In this document: piece after piece, positions 22,001 through 28,935 of the stretch | Numbering within the stretch: position 1 is the stretch's first letter | Layout: every line of letters starts with the position of its first letter | NCBI GenBank assembly: GCA_036244855.1 | Contig: BQKZ01004080.1 | Location: forward strand, 23,707 to 52,641 | Direction: 5' to 3' | Source of the DNA: Temnopleurus reevesii | Lineage: Eukaryota > Echinodermata > Echinoidea > Temnopleuroida > Temnopleuridae | Length of the DNA: 28,935 bases | Program-made: the position numbers and the translations under genes | The notes under the pieces: generated by a model | Databases searched by the model: none | What the model was told of the DNA's origin: nothing | Seen by the model: only the letters and a program-made list of their open reading frames with translations

Positions 22001-25000
22001 AAACGAGAAGGGATCAGAAAAAAAAAATGAAAGGGCAAGGAAAAGATAAAGAATATGAAAGGGAGTGGGAAGAGAAGTGGAGAAAAGCAAAAAACTATTG
22101 AAATCAAGATGATGACTGCGTTGATGACTATGATAATAATGATGATGAGAAAGACAAAAAGAAGAAGAAAAGTAGCAGAACGAGAAGAGAAAAAAAGTAA
22201 AAAACAGAGAAGAAAAGTAGGAAGAAGGAGAAGAAACAAGAAGAGAGATGTTTAGGAAGATGGAAGGAATTTCATGGAGTGGAAAACACAGAGGAAAGAA
22301 TAAGATAAAAATGATTATGATTTGAAGTTTTAGAAAAGGAGAAAAGGTGGAAGCATAGGGGATAAAATGAAATTGAAGAAGAAAAAGCTAACTGGGAAAA
22401 TAGAAGTGGTCCAAGTAACATAAATACTAATAGTAACAGAATAAAAGTAACCAGCAAACGTAAAAAAGCTTATTTGGTGAAAAAGGATTTAGCTTTCAGC
22501 AAGGAGAATTTTCAGAGTTCAAATATTGGTATTGCTTAAGAAAGTGCTAATGTTTAAAAGCCACTCATTGCTCAGAATATAAAATATATGAGGCAGGTAG
22601 CCCAAACTTGAAATAGAAACAGAAGAAAAATAGAATGAAATATGTTTTTAACAATTTGGTGCCTTTGTGCAATAACAAAGCAATAATTATAAGTGAGCTT
22701 GTAAAACAGACACAATGCACAAAAGATTATAGTTTATAACAAAATAGATAGTTTTATATTGTACAAATATTATGTTTTGAATTTAAAATACATGGGGATA
22801 ATTAAAATAACTTTTTCATCATTTCTTTGCAAATTAATTGTTATCTGACAATCATCTTTCAACTTTCAGCAAGCAAGTAAATGTATAACAATTTCATTCT
22901 GTAATACCTTTAATGTTATAAAAATAAATGATCATTCTGTATTTTCCATACAACTCTTTGTAGAACGAAGCATGGAAATGTGGGATTAACATTTTAAAAC
23001 CTTCAAAAATAAAGTTCTTCAATAGAGCGAAATTGCAATCTAGGTATGCATCTGCAAAGTTTTGCTCCGTTGTTACTCAAAAGAAGCTGTATTTTGGTAA
23101 AATTCATGTATCTTACAAATGCCAATTCCCAAATTCCCACCCAAATTCAAATCCCAAAATTCCAAATCCTCAAAAGCAGTCTTCTAACAGTATTAATTAA
23201 TGTTCTTTAGACAGGTTCATAAATGATAATATAATTGATGAAAATAAAATAAACCTGTGTATACTGCACTTCAGTTTCACCCGAAAATTGCACAAACATT
23301 TTATAAAAAGAGAGAAAATAGCGAAGAAATAAATAATCTACAAAATATTACAAACAAAAACTCATTAACACCCATATATCTGGGACTCTAGCGGGAATTC
23401 CAGTATACAAAAATGCAGTTTACTCGCAATAAAAAATAATAACGGTAAACATGATAGCTACAGAATGCAACACTTAACAAAATATGCCTTGTGAGGGTCT
23501 GGCTGCGAAGACTAACATGGATCTTACCACTCATCACAGGAGGGGACAGAGTCATATGATGAGGGGAGGTGGACTCCAATAATTCCCGAAGATCATATTG
23601 ACTGAATGACTTGCCTGGCGAAAGGGGGATTATAGGGAGCGTGTAATGTCATCAAATTAATTTGAACGACACAAAAACAAATCGAAACAAAAGCATAAAA
23701 AAAAGTAAATGAATTCATAAATTTGTCAAGATCACAATTGATAAAATTGTTGATGACGGGTGAGCAACAGAAATTTTAAATTCAAAAGAATATGAAAAGA
23801 ATTGATGAAAGCGGATGGAGTATAGGAAATGGGATGTGTTAAGTTAAAAGAAAATGTGGAGAGAAAGAAAGAAATATGAGTGATAATGACTGGTCCAACA
23901 GAACAGCACTTAAATATACAGGACCAATAGAAGCCACTTTTAATAAATATCACAAATATTGTCCAATGGTACACTGCTGAGCGGCCATTTCCATCACCTT
24001 CTGACCAGTCCATTCCGTCTCTAGAGTATATTCCATTTTTTTTTCTTTTTATTTATCGAATAAGCATTAATATTTAAATTTTCCTCAGGTTTGTCATGCC
24101 ATTATCGCAAGCATTTTATATAGAGATTTAATTCAATTCTCACTGTTGAATTGTGATATAATATGGTAGGACAGATACCCAAGATGTAATATAACAGTAA
24201 TTTCGGTAGCTGGCATTGTTCAGGTAAAATAAATTAAAGATTAACAAATTATTAACAGTTGCTGCAGCTGTAATTCAGCCCAACGACATTGTATGTAAAG
24301 TTGCTTTTCATATCCAGCTTAAAAGAGAATACAAAATACATTCAAAAAGTATCATGTTTTTTATACTTTTCTTTTCCCATTCTAAATGAAAGTTAAAAAT
24401 GAATTGTTGCCAATTCAAATGAAAGACAATTAAGGATTATTGGTGAGCATGAATGGGGCATGGCAGTGAACCACTGGACAACATTCTGGCAAAAAATGTA
24501 GCAGGCAAAAATACCTTCAAAATCTGTTGCTAAGCGAGTGCCTGTCGTACACGACAAATTAAACAAGAACATTCCAATATCAAATGCTATAAATCTTTCT
24601 CATTTTCTCAATGAAATATCTCGGTGGAAAAGAAAAACAACATAAAAATATTGACCATTCACAGTAGACAATCAACCCAAAAATATGGAAGGGGAAAAAG
24701 TGAGAAAAAAGTTGAATGACAGTCCCAAATAAACAAAATAAAGTTGTTTGAAAACATAATTTCTATGTGAGTTAACATACAATTACAAATCCTTTTGATC
24801 TTGTCATTTAGAAAAAAACTATAAAAAAAAGTATTTGTTCATATCTCAGTTGGATAGCCAATAGGATAAACCTATAGTAACACTCAACAAAAGTGAGATA
24901 GTTTCATGAAATCAGAACTCTCACTTTTCAAACTGCAAAGAGGGATAATAAAGCCCCAAAGAAGGCAAGGTAAAATTATTTCCATTGGAATTTTTGGATT

Positions 25001-28000
25001 AGTAATCAATAAAAGCCAGATAATTCTAAAAAAAGAGAAAATTTGAAGGGACAAGAATCTAATTTTTACCTAAATATTCAAAATGTTTAGAGATCTAGTG
25101 ATAAACTCACATAAAAATCAAATTTCAAGAAAATTTACTCCAACTTTATTTTGTTTAACAGGAGGAAAAGGAAGGTGAAATGGATGTGTCTATAGAAACA
25201 AGAAATCTATGGTGAATGGAGAGATTACGATGGAAGGAAGAGAATCGCTCTTAATCAACCCATCTCGAAAGATGTCAATCGTTTCTATGGTAACAAGGTT
25301 TTCTAGGTGGATGATGGGAGGGGATGAAATGTATTTAAGGGAGGAAGGAGGCGTGTCCAAATGTCCTTTTTCGTTTTCATTACAAAGCTCCAGATATTAC
25401 TATACACATGTAGGTCAAAGTGAAAACTTTCCCTATCAATTCATTTGAATATCTAAAGCAATAGAATCAAACAAGTTGTACACCAAAATTTCTTCCTGTA
25501 AAAAAAGTATTAGCTCAAGACCAAATTTAAGAAATACACAATTTTCATGAGGGTATCATGAAATGGATTTGTCGTCTATAAATGTAAAAGATCTTTCCAA
25601 GATATCTATCTTTGAAAATTTGTTGATTCACAATTGGGATTTTCAACCACGTGATGTCAACATATACAAACCAAAAGTCTTATAAAATAATCCATAAATG
25701 CAAGGTGCATATATTTGTGGAAAATATTGTAACAGTGTCCAAGGTCCATTTATTAATGAAATGACCCAATAGCGATTAAAAAAGTTTCTTCTGAAATGAA
25801 AAGAATAGGAGGTATGAAAAGGGGAAAAATATCTCAATGCACCCGCATTCTTTAAAAATATGTCATATTTGACAACAAACAAAACACTTCTTTCTGAAAA
25901 GAATATTCAGGCCCTCGAGAGGTATTTGGACACGCCTACATTTCAGGAATCACATGCCTAGTCTTGGTGAAATCTCAATTCTAGATGGGTTCATTAAATC
26001 TTTTTTTTAAAGGAAAGAGGATTAAATTATCATGTCATACCATTTCTTCCCCAAGTTATCCAATGCCACATGTCTGCATGGCAGGTTGGTGAAAATTAAT
26101 CAGCAAATTTTAATGGATGTTTGGGGAAAAAGAGCAATGCAAAGGGGGTAAAATGCCCTATTGAGTTACAGAAAAAACAATTTTGAAACGTTATTCAGGT
26201 CCAAATTACAGAGTAACTGGTATTTTAGGTTCAATTACATATCATAATTAAAGCTCATTTGCATTGATTCACGATATGCTAAGTAATTATGAAATACACA
26301 TCCCACTACTGTTCTTCTTTATTCCTTCATGCCTCTTGATGTGAGACTAGAGAGCAGGCATGTTTGAATTATATTCATTATTATTAACTAGTCTTGATCA
26401 AACAATATAAAAGTAAAATAAATGTAAAACTTGATTTACATTGAAATTGACAAATTTGCTCAGAGAAAACGTAGAGAAATTTATTGTAAATAGCAAAAGT
26501 AAAAACCATTATCTTTACTATCTTATCAGACCATTTATATAGCTGATACCAATAATTGAAAATGCAGTCATTACTTCTTCATTTTGACAGATTTATAGAA
26601 AAAATAGATACATTTTTTTTTTTACATGAGAGTAAAGTGTATTGCAGGCAACAAAAAGTGTTTTGTTAATCTGGTACTTCATGTTCATTTACACATTTCA
26701 TCCATAAAATTCTATAATTACTAATAAATCAAATCATTATTAATAGGTATAAGACACATATTTTTTGCCTCGCGTATCAAAATTACAATCAAAATAACAC
26801 AACAATCGAAAGTGTGATATACATATCAATGAAATAAAATCACAAGTAATATTGACCAATACCCTTTATCCACTCACAATGTAAACTTTGTAAAAAGAAT
26901 TTTCAGTTGAAATTTAATTTGACTTCAAACTCTCTGTAATGTAATCAAATTTTGTTCCCAGTATGTGGGGGATTGGGGTTGTAAGGAAAACAGTTTTTAA
27001 TAACATGAAATCGTAGGGTGAAAAGAGAGTATGCTGAATTGACAGTAGATGTGCAAAAATAAATAATCAATTGTAGTAGAAATCATTCAAAATAATATTT
27101 CATTACTTAAAGTTTACAATGTAGGAAAGTATACTGAATAGATTAAAACATGTGTGTAGTAAACAGAATAATGGTTATTGATAAGCTTTTGAATTAAATT
27201 CAAATGGATTAGGGTAAATATAAAAGTATGATGATATCTGCAAGTTTCCTGGCATTACAAGTAAAAGCATAAACAGTTTAACTCCAGTAATTTATAAATC
27301 CTTTTTACAGTGATATCACCCTCTAGTGTAGGGCCATCAAAATGTCATAAAAGGGATGACAAAAACTACAAAAAGATTACATAACAGTAATAGTAATGTA
27401 ACATTTTATATAATTAAGTAATATAATACTGATGAATGACACATGTATCAATTCAAACAGAGACAAAAGCAACCATCAATTTATGAACTGAAGAATATAT
27501 TCATCATTTTGAAGAAAAAATACTAATAAAGAAGAAAAATTGCAATAATTAAAATCTAACTAAACATCATGTCTTATACTGTGTCATATGAAGAAATCAC
27601 AAGTCATAACTCTGATTAAAACGAAATGTTTAGAATTGTTATTTCTGTTTTGATGAAATCATGCAGTGGGGTGTTAGTTAGAATCAAATTAGTAGGTGAG
27701 ATCATGTCAGTAATTAATTTTTTGGCATGATGCACGAGCCCCATTTTCATTACAAATAAAAACAACAAAATTTTCAAAACAATTTGTCTTCACTTTTTCC
27801 ACATGCTGCATTATCAAAACGTATAATGCAATATTAAAAAAAAAGTAATGTTATTGTAAAACATAGTGATGTTACAATTATATGGCATACGACAGAGAAA
27901 ACTTTTGAATGGAAAATTAAGACAAAATTAATTTGCAAAAATAAAAACTCCAGCAAAATGATCAGCTTTTGTAGTATTTATGAAATAAAGATTCTAGTGT

Positions 28001-28178
28001 TGCCAAAGTTAGTGAACAGAATGTTGATAAGGGTGTAAAATAATTCTTATCCGAAATGTATGAGAAGGAATTAAATGACAGCAATACGCGTGGGTACAGG
28101 GAGAGGGAGACCTTACCTGGGCTAAGGGCTTCTGCAGACCTTAGGAGAGAGATTTCATACACTCCTGTTATACTGTTA
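9999..28178 (-). CDS. unc-104: Kinesin-3 family motor KIF1A/KIF1B (UNC-104), C-terminal part, eight exons (3' end of gene)
   Basis: The gene encodes the plus-end-directed microtubule motor that hauls synaptic-vesicle precursors and related cargo; this part is the cargo-binding tail. The eight minus-strand exons listed separately join in one frame, with phases matching at all seven junctions, giving 422 complete residues with the cassette or 393 without. Recognisable family blocks in order: [65 protein letters not shown]; then a full PH domain ending [12 protein letters not shown] and a short basic tail [16 protein letters not shown]. Motor, FHA and earlier stalk exons must lie beyond 28935. 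Whether it is the only KIF1A/B-type gene in this genome cannot be told here. The family call is firm; paralogue naming is not. Confidence 0.9.
10201..10272. mobile_element. 72-bp piggyBac-like MITE, copy 2 (in last intron)
   Basis: It has the same length and the same blocks as 7066-7137 (ACTGGAACC, CCCTGCACAAAGTCTAT, CAATGGG). The right flank is intact TTAA (10273-10276); the left flank is TGAA (10197-10200), one change from TTAA. The left end reads CCAATGG, which makes the terminal inverted repeat clearer here (CCAATGGAC against GTAGCCAATGGG). It lies in the intron between the last two kinesin exons. Confidence 0.65.
10480..10509. repeat. T18-G12 homopolymer junction
   Basis: Eighteen T are followed directly by twelve G, within the last kinesin intron, about 100 bases downstream of the penultimate exon's donor on the minus strand. 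Runs like this are mutation-prone, and their length may be a sequencing or assembly artefact. Confidence 0.8.
10611..10729 (-). CDS. unc-104: KIF1 exon: C-terminal half of PH domain
   Basis: The exon runs from acceptor TTGCACTACAG to donor ATCAG|gtatgt (GT at 10610-10609). It is 119 nt, phase 0 at its start, and leaves two bases (AG) for the next exon. It encodes [17 protein letters not shown] (late beta strands of the PH domain) and [19 protein letters not shown], the C-terminal helix with the near-invariant PH-domain Trp. The block closely matches the KIF1A/KIF1B PH domain, which binds phosphoinositides on vesicles. Open sequence upstream of the acceptor is intron read-through. Confidence 0.95.
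10730..13319 (-). other. Intron within the PH domain, left part
   Basis: This is part of the intron running 13905 to 10730 on the minus strand. It is mostly AT-rich sequence with no exon recognised. From about 12890 rightward the plus strand becomes rich in GGATTA/GGGATTA-type words, a degenerate extension of the tandem array at 13320-13885. Confidence 0.6.
13320..13885. repeat. Tandem repeat, about 130-bp unit, beside a splice donor
   Basis: Three-plus units share ACTGGCAATATCAGGATTAG, a second AGGATTAAA block, GGGTGATATATA, CGATAAGAACAGA and GGACTCCTTTGATTTA. The first shared block starts at 13344, 13472 and 13785. The spacing is 128 bp, and 134 bp once the 179-bp foldback element in the third unit is subtracted. 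The last unit stops about 20 bases from the donor of the kinesin exon at 13906. Confidence 0.8.
13572..13750. mobile_element. Foldback MITE, CAGTGTTTCACC family, copy 2
   Basis: This 179-bp palindromic element starts GGACAGTGTTTCACCAAGAT and ends TCTTGCTGAAACACTGCCC. The arms pair through AGAAAGACTT and TAAGATCGACTGGTA. It shares ends and internal blocks with 469-637. It interrupts a unit of the 130-bp tandem array, so comparison with intact units gives the empty site: the unit text GATAAGAA-AG-AAGGGACA resumes directly across the element, with at most about 2 bp duplicated. Confidence 0.85.
13906..14098 (-). CDS. unc-104: KIF1 exon: N-terminal half of PH domain
   Basis: The acceptor is CTCTTTTCGCAG (AG at 14100-14099). 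The first C completes a Ser codon, then [53 protein letters not shown] and SEDQQAMLR. These are the first strands of the PH domain, with the Arg/Lys-rich loops that contact phosphoinositides in this family. Homology ends at AGG (Arg), where the next exon resumes at Thr in phase. The intron then begins GCAAGA, so this is a GC donor (13905-13904) rather than GT. Bases past 13906 (reading ARHLN...) are intron. The exon is markedly more GC-rich than its introns. Confidence 0.95.
14099..16592 (-). other. Intron between linker and PH-domain exons
   Basis: AT-rich, with no exon, RNA gene or mobile element recognised. The short open frames here have no protein-like features. Confidence 0.6.
16593..16918 (-). 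CDS. unc-104: KIF1 exon: Pro/Ser-rich linker before the PH domain
   Basis: The acceptor is CACTCCCATGCAG (AG at 16920-16919) and the donor GTTAG|gtgagc (GT at 16592-16591). It is 326 nt, phase 0 at its start, and leaves two bases. It encodes 108 residues: a low-complexity Pro/Ser/Thr-rich segment ([30 protein letters not shown]), a Gly-rich stretch ([15 protein letters not shown]), then the family-conserved VPEVEEIRV that leads into the PH domain. The disordered linker with many Ser-Pro/Thr-Pro sites is probably phosphorylated and flexible. The ATG just before the acceptor is intronic, not a start. Confidence 0.92.
17055..17069. mobile_element. Lone terminal repeat of the CAGTGTTTCACC foldback family
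   Basis: GGTGAAACACTGTCC matches the right end of the elements at 469-637 and 13572-13750. No left end or palindromic body is found nearby, so this is either a truncated remnant or a chance match. Confidence 0.45.
17234..17324 (-). pseudogene. Partial duplicate of the preceding KIF1 exon (possible alternative exon)
   Basis: These 91 bases match the 3' part of the exon at 17597-17881 (its bases 17597-17687) without gaps, with nine differences; the donor region is kept too (GTTAAG|gtaata). The frame is open and reads [20 protein letters not shown] and then [10 protein letters not shown], with three amino-acid changes and six silent differences. Upstream the frame stays open through [10 protein letters not shown] and a (GAT)n tract coding Asp/Gly back to a TGA near 17461. 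No acceptor with a pyrimidine tract is visible there, because the sequence is purine-rich. It is probably a relic of local tandem duplication, but the silent bias and kept donor leave a functional alternative exon possible. Confidence 0.6.
17340..17580. repeat. (ATC)n/(CAC)n-rich microsatellite tract
   Basis: Imperfect ATC and ACC triplets, with a pure (ATC)n run at about 17391-17420, fill the space between the kinesin exon and its partial duplicate. Related ATC-rich sequence also lies at 17161-17220, beyond the duplicate. Triplet-repeat instability is a plausible cause of the local duplication. Translations of this tract are artefacts. Confidence 0.75.
17597..17881 (-). CDS. unc-104: KIF1 exon: helical segment and [13 protein letters not shown] motif
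   Basis: The acceptor is CACCCAATCCAACAG (AG at 17883-17882) and the donor GTGAAG|gtaata (GT at 17596-17595). It is 285 nt (95 codons), phase 0 at both ends. It starts [20 protein letters not shown], continuing the helix from the previous exon ([16 protein letters not shown]), which is a family-conserved junction. A Ser/Met-rich variable part follows (two [17 protein letters not shown] stretches), and it ends [20 protein letters not shown] plus LRSPPAVK. The middle is likely disordered. The 3' third is duplicated 363 bases downstream. Confidence 0.93.
18387..18590 (-). pseudogene. Broken duplicate of the preceding KIF1 exon
   Basis: Bases 18387-18479 repeat 93 bases of the exon at 18906-19051 (18906-18998) with five differences, four silent, reading [20 protein letters not shown] and [11 protein letters not shown] with GT kept at the donor position (gaa|gtgggg). 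The match resumes past an 82-bp insertion at 18568-18586 (complement of ATACATCGGGAAC). The first third of the exon and the acceptor are missing. The (AATA)n tail of the insertion puts TAA in all three frames, so normal coding use is blocked. Flanking intron is duplicated too (about 18147-18386 against 18626-18905) but is visibly more diverged. Confidence 0.8.
18486..18567 (-). mobile_element. Short poly(A)-tailed retroinsertion (SINE or LINE 3' end)
   Basis: On the minus strand this 82-bp piece reads GATGTACCCCTCAGAAG... through AGCCTTATGGCTGAGG to GGAAAATAAATAAATAAA and a run of A. It is flanked by AGAT on both sides (18482-18485 and 18568-18571) and exactly interrupts the exon duplicate. 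An A-rich tail, a target duplication and a short hairpin-bearing body are typical of a 5'-truncated LINE or a SINE. The family is not identified. Confidence 0.7.
18906..19051 (-). CDS. unc-104: KIF1 exon: conserved [20 protein letters not shown] block
   Basis: The acceptor is GCACTTTCCAG (AG at 19053-19052) and the donor GAAGAG|gtacgg (GT at 18905-18904). It is 146 nt; the first two bases complete a Gly codon, then [40 protein letters not shown] and EKLNRLEE, ending in phase 0. This is one of the best conserved blocks of KIF1A/KIF1B outside the motor and PH domains. Open sequence past the donor (reading VRISRVIH...) is intron. A damaged copy lies 519 bases downstream. Confidence 0.95.
21416..21727. 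mobile_element. 312-bp foldback MITE with GGCCCGTATTC ends
   Basis: The terminal inverted repeats are about 70 bp. The left end starts GGCCCGTATTCTGATAGCGA and the right end is the complement of GGCCCGTATTCCGATAGCGA. Both continue through a GGTTTAAGTTAACCCTGGTC stretch and a GTGGTTTAAGTATGG stretch with a few mismatches. The flanks are TAT on both sides (21413-21415, 21728-21730). A 3-bp duplication of this kind suits PIF/Harbinger-like transposition; a TA duplication (Tc1/mariner) is the alternative. The centre is AT-rich and noncoding. Confidence 0.85.
21940..22460. repeat. Long purine-rich low-complexity tract
   Basis: The plus strand is dominated by GAAAAGA/AGAAG words, hence polypyrimidine in the kinesin pre-mRNA. 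It produces long spurious open frames on both strands (Leu/Phe/Ser-rich on minus, Lys/Arg-rich on plus), which are not called as genes. Confidence 0.7.
23528..23614 (-). CDS. unc-104: KIF1 optional cassette exon (87 nt)
   Basis: The acceptor has a good pyrimidine tract (AATCCCCCTTTCGCCAG; AG at 23616-23615) and the donor is ATGAGTG|gtaaga (GT at 23527-23526). Two of its three frames are closed. The only open one starts with two bases and ends with one, exactly the phase between the flanking exons, so it can be included or skipped without a frame change. It would insert 29 residues, [20 protein letters not shown] and TLSPPVMS plus a junction Gly, between SPG and TQRRMRK. Skipping joins CCAG|GCACC and gives [10 protein letters not shown], which resembles the usual family sequence. 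I do not recognise the peptide itself. Confidence 0.65.
23615..28116 (-). other. Intron before the cassette exon
   Basis: This 4.5-kb AT-rich intron has no recognised exon or RNA gene. It contains a 14-bp inverted pair, AGGCGTGTCCAAAT at 25349-25362 and its complement at 25924-25937, which might be the ends of a small degraded element, but no target duplication is seen. Confidence 0.55.
28117..28178 (-). CDS. unc-104: KIF1 exon: ITGVYEISL block (first exon in window)
   Basis: The acceptor is CTGTTTTTCCACCACAG (AG at 28180-28179) and the donor AGCCCAG|gtaagg (GT at 28116-28115). It is 62 nt: one base closes a codon from an upstream exon, then come [20 protein letters not shown] and one base of a Gly codon. 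The V/I-TGVYE-SL block is characteristic of KIF1A/KIF1B at the end of the conserved mid-tail domain. The joined reading SPG|TQRRM across the next constitutive junction supports both edges. The exon supplying the first two bases of the codon is not found up to 28935. Confidence 0.88.
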
Positions 28179-28935
28179 CTGTGGTGGAAAAACAGAGAGA
28201 ACAACAATTATTTCAAAATAGTAAGTGAGAGAGAATAGAATGGGGAGAAAAAGTAGGTCAACTGGAAGAAACAAAATGTGAGTTTGAAATAGTCGGGGAG
28301 GAAGAAGGAGAAGTGAAAAGAGTAAAATGGATGGGAGACGGGAAAGAAGACAAAGAAAGAGGATGGGTGGGGAAGAAATAGCAGGAGAGAGAGAGATGAA
28401 ACGAGGGAAAGAGGTAAGAGGGTGGTGTGTGAAGGAGCAGGAGAAGGGTGGATGGGAGAGTGGAGAGAAAGGGAAAAAATTGGGGAGAGAGTTGGGGTAA
28501 GCTCTTTAACTCTCTTTAATTGGCACTCTGCCCCAGCACTCCTCTTTTAGCATTGCTCATCTATTGTATAAAATATATTCATCATGGTTCCTTCAATTCT
28601 CTACAATATTCATCTGTTCGTGTTCCCATCTACTTAAGACAATATAACAAAGAGAGAGAAAGAGAGAGGGGGTTTATTGGAATAAAGAGAGCAAACAAAT
28701 GATTGCATCAATATATAAATAAAGAGATTTGATTAAAAGGAATGTGTTTTCTCTTGTGACACATACATGACGCCCACTTACCGGTACTTGTGTAATCAGC
28801 AGCTAATAATTTCTATTTCAGACGGCTAGAAAATTACGAACACACTTGTCTGAGTACTGACTCTCTTTAGTTCTCTCCCTGCATACCCATCTTATCTCTC
28901 TTTTAAATTGCCTGTTTGTTCTAAAGTGATTGCAT
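28179..28935 (-). other. Intron upstream of the ITGVYEISL exon, with a purine-rich tract
   Basis: Bases about 28200-28500 are strongly purine-rich on plus, giving a roughly 300-base polypyrimidine stretch immediately before the acceptor in the transcript. A short (GA)n run lies at about 28651-28670. No further kinesin exon was recognised to the window edge. Confidence 0.6.

Larger units (their letters stand above)
19052..23527 (-). other. Intron after the cassette exon
   Basis: This 4.5-kb AT-rich intron holds a C10 run with an A-rich extension (19526-19565), the 312-bp foldback element at 21416-21727 and the purine-rich tract at 21940-22460. No further exon was recognised. Confidence 0.6.

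Noticed and set aside
21727..22239. 170-codon minus-strand frame rich in Phe/Leu/Ile with membrane-like character
   Set aside because: It is explained by the purine-rich low-complexity tract (polypyrimidine on the minus strand); hydrophobicity is a by-product of TTT/CTT codons, and it overlaps the end of a foldback element.
28760..28840. Strong splice signals: minus-strand donor ACCG|gtaagt near 28782 and plus-strand acceptor TTTCTATTTCAG near 28820
   Set aside because: All three minus-strand frames between the donor and the nearest acceptors contain stops, and none fits the phase needed by the 28178 exon; the plus-strand side gives a 12-codon frame without recognisable protein.
1..28935. 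CRISPR arrays, bacterial operons, viral gene blocks, tRNA or rRNA genes
   Set aside because: None found; the window has eukaryotic introns, AT-rich noncoding DNA and only short spurious frames outside the genes listed.

Overview
This is an animal nuclear-genome window: AT-rich, intron-dominated, with many short foldback DNA elements, a truncated LINE, minisatellites and (GAT)n/(ATC)n tracts. The element types and the intron-rich structure fit a marine invertebrate deuterostome. An echinoderm such as a sea urchin is my best guess, but nothing in the window fixes the species.

The main gene lies on the minus strand. It is the 3' part of a kinesin-3 motor gene of the UNC-104/KIF1A/KIF1B type. 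Eight exons join in one frame with matching splice phases: 28178-28117, 23614-23528 (optional cassette), 19051-18906, 17881-17597, 16918-16593, 14098-13906, 10729-10611 and 10050-9999 (stop TAA). Together they encode 422 complete residues. These cover the end of the region before the conserved KIF1 tail, the segment around [20 protein letters not shown], a short helix, a Pro/Ser linker, and the complete C-terminal PH domain that ties the motor to vesicle lipid. The motor, FHA and earlier stalk exons lie beyond the right edge. The intron inside the PH domain appears to use a GC donor.

The 19.1-17.2 kb part of this gene is unusual. Two successive exons are each followed by a partial extra copy of themselves. 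One copy is wrecked by a deletion and a small poly(A)-tailed retroinsertion. The other keeps an open frame and splice donor and shows mostly silent differences.

From the stop codon (9999) leftward come a probable long 3' UTR and intergenic DNA. Within it is one 190-codon open frame on the same strand, of unknown meaning. The left end (1-4.7 kb) holds a probable first coding exon of a second minus-strand gene (start codon at 283, perfect Kozak context, signal-peptide-like), two CpG-rich promoter-like stretches, a minisatellite broken by a 5'-truncated LINE with a target-site duplication, and a near-perfect inverted repeat of about 170-bp arms whose loop is duplicated beside it.

Three foldback/MITE families are visible: one with CAGTGTTTCACC ends (two copies plus a lone end), a 72-bp piggyBac-like family flanked by TTAA (two copies), and a 312-bp element with GGCCCGTATTC ends and a TAT duplication. 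No tRNA, rRNA or CRISPR array was seen. All calls come from reading the sequence; no database search was possible.
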